In this document: in pieces, positions 56,842 through 64,000 of the stretch
How the letters are laid out: every line of letters starts with the position of its first letter
Numbering within the stretch: the first letter of the stretch is position 1
Assembly (NCBI RefSeq): GCF_000189255.1
Contig: NZ_AEVS01000116.1
Location: forward strand, 1 to 64,000
Direction of reading: 5' to 3'
Length of the DNA stretch: 64,000 nt
Origin: Vibrio brasiliensis LMG 20546
Lineage (GTDB): Bacteria; Pseudomonadota; Gammaproteobacteria; Enterobacterales; Vibrionaceae
Position numbers and translations under genes: made by a program
Notes under the pieces: model-generated
What the model saw: only the letters and a program-made list of their open reading frames with translations
The model's database searches: none
Told to the model about the DNA's origin: nothing

Positions 56842-56907
56842 ATGTCTTTAATACAGTTAAACTGGCTGAGTGTGGGAGTGGCGCTAACATTGTTTATCGT
56901 TTTATAA
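56842..56907 (+). CDS. Possible 21-aa hydrophobic membrane peptide
   Basis: ATG then 20 codons to TAA read MSLIQLNWLSVGVALTLFIV plus Leu, a single hydrophobic helix. GGA lies about eight bases upstream, a modest ribosome site. A terminator follows 34 bases later, giving a compact gene-like unit. Chance is possible at this length. Confidence 0.25.
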   Translation: MSLIQLNWLSVGVALTLFIVL

Positions 56908-56940
56908 ACACCTTCGCTTGCCCGTTTGGGAATACAAAAC

Positions 56941-56968
56941 ACCGCCTTATTTCGGCGGTGCTTTTGTA
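56941..56968 (+). terminator. Terminator
   Basis: CACCGCC-TTATTTC-GGCGGTG followed by CTTTTG. It ends whatever is transcribed from the SDR gene or the small frame before it. Confidence 0.75.
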
Positions 56969-57059
56969 TTTATCGCCGGATAATTCAACTCGTTACCTTG
57001 AACTCCCCCTTTGACGCCCATATCTTTGTTATACAGTCTATGTAGCAAGGAAACTTTAC

Positions 57060-57914
57060 ATGCAATCTCCATTTATTGTTGAGCTCAACGAGCAAAACTT
57101 CCGTCAAGTACTCGAAGGCTCAATGCAAACACCTGTGCTCATTCATTTCTGGGCTCCTATGAGTCAAGAGAGCTCACAGGTGATTCCTGATCTGCAAATG
57201 CTCGCTCAACAGTATAACGGTGCGTTTACTCTTGCTCTTCTTAACTGTGAACAGGAGCAGATGATCGCGAGTCAGTTTGGCGTACAAGCCTTGCCAACCA
57301 TAGCCCTGTTTGTTAACGGTCAGCCAGTAGATGGGCTGGGTGGTCCACAGCCTATCGCGGCGATTCAGGAAATGTTGACCAAGCATCTGCCAAGTCAGGA
57401 CGAGCTTAACCTCAAGCAGGCTCTGGAATTAATTCAGGCTGGCGAGCATAGCCAGGCTCTGCCACTTTTGGAGTCGTTAGATCCAGCAATTCAAGAAAAA
57501 GGCGACGTGAAGCTTGCGCTAGCAGACTGCTATCTTGAAGCGCAAAACTTCGACCAAGGGAGAGCGCTACTCGAACGTATTCCTCTCGAGTATCAGGACA
57601 GTTATTACAAAGGCTTGATTGCTAAACTTGACCTCCACGCGCAGGCAGCAAACAGTCCTGAGATTCAACACTTAGAGCAAGCGCTTCAGGAAAACCCGAG
57701 TGACGCTAAACTGACTAATGAACTGGCGCTGAGCTATCATCAGGTAAACCGTGATGAAGAAGCTCTTGAGTTACTTTGGGGCTTATTAAAGAGTGACCTC
57801 AACACTCTCGATGGTGAGCTTAAGAAATCATTTATGGATATTCTTGCGGCTTTGGGCCAGGGAAATGCAATGGCCAGTAAGTACCGTCGCCAACTTTACT
57901 CAATGCTTTACTAG
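57060..57914 (+). CDS. cnoX: Chaperedoxin CnoX (YbbN)
   Basis: The 284-aa protein has a thioredoxin-like N domain (about 1-110) and TPR-like repeats in the C part (about 115-284). The active site reads [10 protein letters not shown], so the usual CxxC cysteines are both replaced (Ser and Ser); E. coli CnoX keeps one. It is a co-chaperone holdase and would lack oxidoreductase activity. Monocistronic with a terminator at 57936. Confidence 0.9.
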   Translation: MQSPFIVELNEQNFRQVLEGSMQTPVLIHFWAPMSQESSQVIPDLQMLAQQYNGAFTLALLNCEQEQMIASQFGVQALPTIALFVNGQPVDGLGGPQPIAAIQEMLTKHLPSQDELNLKQALELIQAGEHSQALPLLESLDPAIQEKGDVKLALADCYLEAQNFDQGRALLERIPLEYQDSYYKGLIAKLDLHAQAANSPEIQHLEQALQENPSDAKLTNELALSYHQVNRDEEALELLWGLLKSDLNTLDGELKKSFMDILAALGQGNAMASKYRRQLYSMLY

Positions 57915-57935
57915 CGCCTTCCAAATCAAAAACTT

Positions 57936-57962
57936 AAAGCCGGTTATACCGGCTTTTATTTT
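57936..57962 (+). terminator. Terminator of cnoX
   Basis: AAAGCCGGT-TAT-ACCGGCTTTTA with a T-rich tail, about 20 bases after the stop. Confidence 0.85.
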
Positions 57963-58054
57963 GTCAAAAATCGCCTTAAGTTCTCACTTGTGCCATTGTT
58001 TCAGTAGTCTAAATAAGCAACAATTACTCAACGACTCTCATAAGGAACTTTAAT

Positions 58055-58978
58055 ATGGCTATTGATTCATTGATTACTATCGGCGTGTTTCTCATTGTCG
58101 CCGTGGCCTTGTTGATCGCTGGGGTAAAAACCGTCCCTCAAGGTAATAACTGGACCGTTGAGCGCTTCGGTCGCTATACCCATACCCTTAAACCGGGCCT
58201 CAACCTGATCATCCCATTTATTGACGGTATCGGTCATAAAATCAATATGATGGAACGTGTACTAGACATCCCTGCGCAGGAAGTTATCTCGAAAGACAAT
58301 GCCAACGTGACTATTGACGCGGTCTGTTTCGTGCAGGTTATTGATGCCGCGCAAGCAGCCTATGAAGTAAACGACCTTGAACACGCGATTCGTAACTTAA
58401 CCCTGACCAACATTCGTACCGTACTTGGGTCAATGGAATTAGACGAGATGCTCAGTCAACGCGATATGATCAATACTAAGCTACTCGCAATTGTTGACGA
58501 AGCAACTAACCCATGGGGTGTGAAAGTCACTCGTATTGAAATAAAAGATGTTCAGCCACCAGCAGATCTAACGGCGGCAATGAACGCCCAAATGAAAGCC
58601 GAGCGTAACAAGCGCGCAGAAGTCCTAGAAGCTGAAGGTGTTCGACAGGCCGAGATCCTACGTGCCGAAGGTCACAAGCAGTCAGAAATCCTTAAGGCTG
58701 AAGGTGATAAACAAGCCGCTATACTTCAGGCAGAAGCGCGTGAACGTGCTGCAGAGGCAGAGGCTCGTGCGACGACTATGGTTTCAGAAGCGATTGCTAA
58801 GGGTGATATGCAGGCAGTGAATTACTTCATTGCTCAAGGCTATACCGAGGCAATTAAAACTATTGGCCAGGCAGAGAATGGTAAAATTATTATGTTGCCG
58901 CTAGAAGCATCCGGGTTAATGGGCTCTGTTGCCGGAATTGCCGAGATGTTTAAGCAAGATAAACCGGCAGCTAAGTAG
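58055..58978 (+). CDS. qmcA: SPFH/band 7 (stomatin-like) membrane protein QmcA
   Basis: The 307-aa protein has an N-terminal membrane helix (about 5-25), an SPFH domain (about 30-180; [20 protein letters not shown]) and a C-terminal coiled coil rich in AE ([20 protein letters not shown]). It forms large membrane complexes and pairs with the NfeD-like partner just downstream, as in E. coli qmcA-ybbJ. Confidence 0.93.
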   Translation: MAIDSLITIGVFLIVAVALLIAGVKTVPQGNNWTVERFGRYTHTLKPGLNLIIPFIDGIGHKINMMERVLDIPAQEVISKDNANVTIDAVCFVQVIDAAQAAYEVNDLEHAIRNLTLTNIRTVLGSMELDEMLSQRDMINTKLLAIVDEATNPWGVKVTRIEIKDVQPPADLTAAMNAQMKAERNKRAEVLEAEGVRQAEILRAEGHKQSEILKAEGDKQAAILQAEARERAAEAEARATTMVSEAIAKGDMQAVNYFIAQGYTEAIKTIGQAENGKIIMLPLEASGLMGSVAGIAEMFKQDKPAAK

Positions 58979-58986
58979 AGGTTATT

Positions 58987-59439
58987 TTGTTGGAATTACT
59001 CGAAAGCGTAAATTATTGGCATTGGCTGGCGTTGGGTCTTGCTCTTCTAGCATGTGAATTGCTCGGAACGGCAGGTTACTTACTGTGGCTAGGCTTATCC
59101 GCTATGGTTGTTGGTGCTCTATTAACCGTAATACCAATGAGCTGGCAGCTACAGTTGGTTTCATTCGGTGTCTTCTCTTTAGTCACCACTTGGCTATGGT
59201 GGCGACGTCAGTTGAAATCAGATACCGCTGACGACGCACAGCGCCAACTTAATCAAAAGCACAAACAGCTGGTCGGACAGACCTTCGTGCTGGATGAAGA
59301 TTTCCCTGCAGGCAAAGGGCGTGTTAAGTTCGGAGATACCACTTGGACGGCTCAATCAGATAGTGCTATTGAAGCAGGGACACTAGTTGAAATCACCCAA
59401 CTCAGCGGTATTGTGCTAACTATTTGCAAAAAAAATTAG
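58987..59439 (+). CDS. NfeD-like membrane partner of QmcA
   Basis: The 150-aa protein has two or three membrane segments (about 10-75), then a soluble OB-fold C domain (KGRVKFGDTTWTAQSDSAIE). Start codons TTG-TTG follow a GAGG site; no ATG is available nearby, so a TTG start is chosen. It lies eight bases after qmcA. Confidence 0.85.
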   Translation: MLELLESVNYWHWLALGLALLACELLGTAGYLLWLGLSAMVVGALLTVIPMSWQLQLVSFGVFSLVTTWLWWRRQLKSDTADDAQRQLNQKHKQLVGQTFVLDEDFPAGKGRVKFGDTTWTAQSDSAIEAGTLVEITQLSGIVLTICKKN

Positions 59440-59779
59440 CCGCATTTATGGCTCTCTAACTTCAATCGAGAGCCATTTTACTCATTTTTCTTTCCTATTA
59501 AACCAAACACTTTAAATATCAGTAGCTTATTAATTATCCTTAGAAATTAAACCAAGTAAATTGGAGCTATGCCTCGGAATTTAATTCCATGTTAATTGTA
59601 GTGATAAATTACAAACTTATTTATTTCAGTGTCTTATTAATTATAAGAGCGCAATAAGTTTGCTTTATTTATCTACACAAAATTTCGATTAGCTCGAATT
59701 TCTTTGATCTTTATGTGTCCTTATACATACTAAATATATCTCTACTTCGTGAGATGACTCGCATTTATAGGAGATTGTT
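59440..59779. other. Gap upstream of small secreted protein (340 bp)
   Basis: The left end has a terminator for the qmcA operon (ATGGCTCTC / GAGAGCCAT then TTTTA, 59448-59480). The rest is A+T-rich and holds a short palindrome (about 59679-59701). No gene is seen. Confidence 0.5.
59448..59480 (+). terminator. Terminator of qmcA operon
   Basis: A 9-bp stem with an 11-base loop is followed by TTTTA. Confidence 0.75.
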
Positions 59780-59953
59780 ATGAGAGTATTAGCTATTGTT
59801 GTTTTTGTTTTTTCACCTTTTTATGCACTTTCCGAAGCACCTGAAATCGGTGCTGGTGTTTCAGGCCCTTACATTGAATGCCAGCTTCCAAGCGGTGAAA
59901 TGGAATATACACCGGTCTTAGTTTGTAAGAACAAAGGTGGTAAAGAGAGCTAA
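59780..59953 (+). CDS. Small secreted protein, 57 aa
   Basis: The gene has a perfect AGGAG ribosome site and its own terminator. The protein has a signal peptide (MRVLAIVVFVFSPFYALS, cleaved near SEA) and a mature part of about 38 residues with two cysteines (YIECQLPSGE; VLVCKNKGG), which could form one disulfide. I do not recognise a function. It is too short for routine detection but is well supported by its signals. Confidence 0.75.
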   Translation: MRVLAIVVFVFSPFYALSEAPEIGAGVSGPYIECQLPSGEMEYTPVLVCKNKGGKES

Positions 59954-59955
59954 AA

Positions 59956-59986
59956 AATAAAGGAGGGCTCCCCTCCTTTATTTTAA
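59956..59986 (+). terminator. Terminator of small secreted protein gene
   Basis: AAATAAAGGAGGG-CT-CCCCTCCTTTATTTT overlaps the end of the stop region. It is a strong intrinsic terminator. Confidence 0.85.
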
Positions 59987-60084
59987 TTACTATGACAAAA
60001 GCAACAATTCAAATAACAATAAATAGATCGTGCGTCTAGTTCGTAATATAATTATATCTTCACATTTCTAGTTATGGACTGACA

Positions 60085-60735
60085 ATGAAACTTAATAAAT
60101 TATTAGCTCTAAGCTGCGGTTTAATTGCCCCACTATCTTTTGCAGATGTAAACATTGACATTCCACGAGACGTGCAAATTTTAGTCGTCAACGGTGAGGA
60201 TGCTGGCTATTCAAGCTTCGGCTTTGATTACAAAGAGAACTTACATTTAAACGATGGTATTAACCAAGTCGTATTTAGAATCTCCAAAGTCGTTAATGAA
60301 AGTGGCAATAAATCCACTAAATTCAAATCTAAACCTTTAGTTGCAACTATTGAAAGTGCTGACAGTCACCTAAAGTTAGAAGTACCTAACTTAAAAACTC
60401 TTCAGTCTGGTTACGATTTCGATAGTAATCCAAGCTTTAACGTAAGTACGATTGATGGTGAAGTAGAATATTTTAAACAAGGCCAACTCAGAACTCTCGC
60501 AACCTTTGGTTCTGATTTTGTTCAAGCGACTGAGAACTTTAATAAGAGTAGTGAACCAGCGAGCTTAGCTCATTTGGTATCTGCTTCAACCAATCCAAAC
60601 AAAGTAACTGCACCAACTCCAGAGAAAAAGGTTAAAGCGACAGCTCAAGCCAATACTGATTTGAAATCTCTATTTTTAAATAAATCCTATCAAGAAAAAC
60701 AAGAGTTTCTATCTTGGGCAATTAAAAACATGTAG
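60085..60735 (+). CDS. DUF2057 (UPF0319) family secreted protein
   Basis: The 216-aa protein has a signal peptide (MKLNKLLALSCGLIAPLSFA) and is a paralogue of the gene at 35900-36538 (QVVFRISKVVNESGNKSTKF; C terminus YQEKQEFLSWAIKNM). It is convergent with a porin gene, also as near the other copy. Function unknown. Confidence 0.82.
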   Translation: MKLNKLLALSCGLIAPLSFADVNIDIPRDVQILVVNGEDAGYSSFGFDYKENLHLNDGINQVVFRISKVVNESGNKSTKFKSKPLVATIESADSHLKLEVPNLKTLQSGYDFDSNPSFNVSTIDGEVEYFKQGQLRTLATFGSDFVQATENFNKSSEPASLAHLVSASTNPNKVTAPTPEKKVKATAQANTDLKSLFLNKSYQEKQEFLSWAIKNM

Positions 60736-60753
60736 TTAACATTGATGAATAAT

Positions 60754-60777
60754 AAAAGCTGCCAATTGGCAGCTTTT
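60754..60777 (+). terminator. Terminator of DUF2057 gene
   Basis: AAAAGCTGCC-AATT-GGCAGCTTTT followed by ATTTT. It can act in both directions. Confidence 0.85.
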
Positions 60778-60867
60778 ATTTTATCTATGGTAAGCATAAG
60801 GACAACTGAAAATATTCGTCACGCAATTTCCAATTAAATCTTCCGCCTTGTAACTATATACAAAAAA

Positions 60868-60888
60868 GGCTAGCCGAATCGGCTAGCC
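60868..60888 (-). terminator. Terminator of porin gene
   Basis: GGCTAGCC-GATT-CGGCTAGCC followed by TTTTTTG on the minus strand, about 30 bases past the porin stop. Confidence 0.85.
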
Positions 60889-60920
60889 AAAAGAAAAGTA
60901 TGTAGATTTACACGACTATA

Positions 60921-61961
60921 TTAGAAGTAGTATTCCATACCTACACGCCAGCCTAGGTCAGACTCTGTACCAGCTGTAGTTTCGTCTTCTTGGTGAACTA
61001 AACGTAGGTACACAACTGCCGCAGGATCAATTGAGTACATTGCCTGACCAGTAATTGCAGTCGTATTCTTAGTTGCTTTAACACCATCAGTCTCAACATC
61101 AGAGTTAGCTGCGTAGTTAAGGTTGAATGTCCAGTGTTCAACACCAGTGTAGTAAGCACCTAGTTTGATCGCATCTTGAGACTTCTTGTTGTAACCAGGA
61201 GTTACAGTCGTGTTGTCATTTGTAGGATCAGCTTGGATTTCTGCATTCAGGTACGCCATGTGGAAACCCATGTTATCGAAATCTAAGTTAACACCCGCGA
61301 TATATGCGTTTGATTCACCGTGAATATTATCTGCTAGTGGACGGTCGTTGTTGTGCTCGTAAGCCGCTTTGAACGTTGCAACACCTGCAGTGAATTGCGC
61401 AGAACCACTGTATACGTTAGAACCTTCAATCTCTTCCTCACCACGACCAACAGCTAGGTCAAAGCTAAAGCCACCTAGGTTAGCTGAATCATAACGAATC
61501 ATGTTTGGTTGACGATCGTAGTTTACGTTACCAGTGTTACCAGTTGTAAAACCAGCACCTGAAGATTGACCAGTGTAACCATCGATAACTTCGAAAAGTG
61601 GAGTCAAAACGCGACCGAAGTATAGTTTGCCACCTTGGTCAAAATCGAAACCGCCGTATGTATCACGTACACCTAGACCGCTGCCTGAACCGTCATCGCC
61701 TACGTTGCCACCTTCAAGTTGCCAAATGATTTTTGGGCCACGCTCAAATTGAGCAGCACCACGTACACCGATACGTGATTCATTATCCATCACGATTGGC
61801 TTATCTGCGCCAGCTGTATTATTTGCATTTTGAGCGATTGAGATTGCGATTTGGCCGTACAGGTCAACAGTTTCTGTTGCTGGCTTTGCTAGTGCAGAAC
61901 CTGAGAATGCTACAGATGCCACTGCAGCACCTAGAAGAGTACGTTTAAACATTTTGTCCAT
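60921..61961 (-). CDS. General porin
   Basis: The 346-aa porin has a signal peptide (MFKRTLLGAAVASVAFSGSA, with an extra MDK start at 61961 that follows AGGAG seven bases upstream) and porin motifs VDLYGQIAISIAQN, DNESRIGVRGAAQFERGPKI and LYFGRVLTPLFEVIDG. It ends WRVGMEYYF. It shares features with the other porin but is clearly different in loops. A CRP-like site lies far upstream. Confidence 0.9.
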   Translation of the reverse strand: MDKMFKRTLLGAAVASVAFSGSALAKPATETVDLYGQIAISIAQNANNTAGADKPIVMDNESRIGVRGAAQFERGPKIIWQLEGGNVGDDGSGSGLGVRDTYGGFDFDQGGKLYFGRVLTPLFEVIDGYTGQSSGAGFTTGNTGNVNYDRQPNMIRYDSANLGGFSFDLAVGRGEEEIEGSNVYSGSAQFTAGVATFKAAYEHNNDRPLADNIHGESNAYIAGVNLDFDNMGFHMAYLNAEIQADPTNDNTTVTPGYNKKSQDAIKLGAYYTGVEHWTFNLNYAANSDVETDGVKATKNTTAITGQAMYSIDPAAVVYLRLVHQEDETTAGTESDLGWRVGMEYYF

Positions 61962-62202
61962 GGAAAAACTCCTAAAAATGGATATAGCTGTCTTATTGTT
62001 TTTCTCACCTTAAGTTGGCCGCCGAAGGGAGAAATCATTTCCTATGTCGAGAGCTGCAAGTTAATCATTAATTGTTCGCTCTCTATTTCCTGCATACACA
62101 CTGTGTATCCATGCACTCAGACTAACTTCGCGACGAAAAACATCAACCAGAACTTAATTTCCATATAAAAAAATATGACCAGCTACAAAGTTTTCTCAAA
62201 GC

Positions 62203-62218
62203 AGTGATCTAGATCGCC
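62203..62218 (-). promoter_or_regulatory. CRP-like site upstream of porin
   Basis: AGTGATCTAGATCGCC matches the CRP core GTGA-N6-TCgC at most positions, about 245 bases before the porin start. Distance makes direct activation uncertain. Confidence 0.35.
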
Positions 62219-62415
62219 AAACACAAACAAAAACCTTAATTCAAATATATAAAAAGTTAAGAATCAAATACTTAAATATAAAAACATCAAAAATCAATTT
62301 GAACTCACTCGCAAAAACTTTTCCATAATTGATAGATCTCTAGTTAATTGATCCACTTCACAGAAGAACATCAGATAAAATGACATGAAAATTGAGCCAT
62401 TAATTACAGACAAAA

Positions 62416-62441
62416 AAAAAGCCACCTTATTGGTGGCTTTT
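62416..62441 (-). terminator. Terminator of ligA
   Basis: AAAGCCACC-AATA-AGGTGGCTTT followed by TTTTTT on the minus strand, 17 bases past the ligA stop. Confidence 0.85.
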
Positions 62442-62457
62442 AGTTGTTTAATCTTAC

Positions 62458-64000
<1,543 letters not shown>

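Larger units (their letters stand above)
56739..57059. other. Intergenic region SDR-cnoX (321 bp)
   Basis: It holds a possible 21-codon frame (56842-56907) and a strong terminator (56941-56968). There is a possible -35/-10 near 56814. This may be a small RNA or small peptide locus. Confidence 0.4.
61962..62457. other. Porin leader/promoter region (496 bp)
   Basis: The region is long and A+T-rich. It holds a CRP-like site (62203-62218) and the ligA terminator at its right end. No small RNA is recognised. Confidence 0.5.

Overview
The window is chromosomal DNA of a Vibrio species. The evidence is the Vibrio-type flagellar cluster (flgN/flgM/flgA, cheV-cheR, flgB to flgL, two flagellins, flgO/flgP/flgT), htpG divergent from toxR-toxS, paired OmpA-type proteins and marine gamma-proteobacterial porins. 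The species cannot be fixed from sequence alone.

Layout. (1) 1-20.4 kb: polar-flagellum locus. Two flagellins, flgL, flgK (frameshifted), flgJIHGF, flgEDCB, cheR and cheV lie on the minus strand; flgA, flgM, flgN and flgT lie on the plus strand; flgP/flgO lie on the minus strand. Sigma-54 type elements (GG-N10-GC) precede flgB, flgF, flgK and flgT, a weaker one precedes the proximal flagellin, and a sigma-28 element precedes flgM. A 14-copy 7-bp tandem repeat touches the -24 element of the flgK promoter, and a consensus sigma-28 promoter between the flagellins points the unexpected way. (2) 20.4-30.9 kb: a ~10.4-kb integrated element in tRNA-Arg(CCU), bounded by an exact 45-bp direct repeat. 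It carries a P4-type tyrosine integrase, an AlpA-like regulator, a YagK/YfjJ (inovirus Gp2-like) protein with an HxH motif, HTH proteins, a serine recombinase, two small membrane proteins, a cytosolic hybrid histidine kinase and several unknown genes. There are no structural phage genes. This gene set fits a minimal mobile island or phage satellite. (3) 30.9-44.6 kb: AP2-like small protein, tandem ompA paralogues, gltX, a DUF2057 protein with a porin, a copper module (CueR-type operator, copA, DUF411), an outer-membrane barrel, a CadC/ToxR-like membrane regulator and a KdgM-like porin. (4) 45-54.8 kb: hemH, adk, htpG, toxRS, a TauE/SafE permease, a Rdx/SelT-like protein, yfcE, and a four-gene coupled operon of two DUF1538 membrane proteins, a PII-like protein and a CBS-pair protein. 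(5) 54.9-64 kb: a TIGR01777 epimerase-like protein, an SDR enzyme, cnoX (ybbN), qmcA plus an NfeD-like partner, a 57-aa secreted protein, a second DUF2057/porin pair and the 3' part of ligA.

How the genes fit together: the flagellar genes build rod, hook, junction, filament and the Vibrio-specific basal disk and H/T-ring proteins under a sigma-54 then sigma-28 cascade, with FlgM as the secreted anti-sigma factor. The envelope genes (ompA, porins, toxRS, CadC-like regulator) form a second theme. The island is the clear accessory region and holds most of the unexplained structure.
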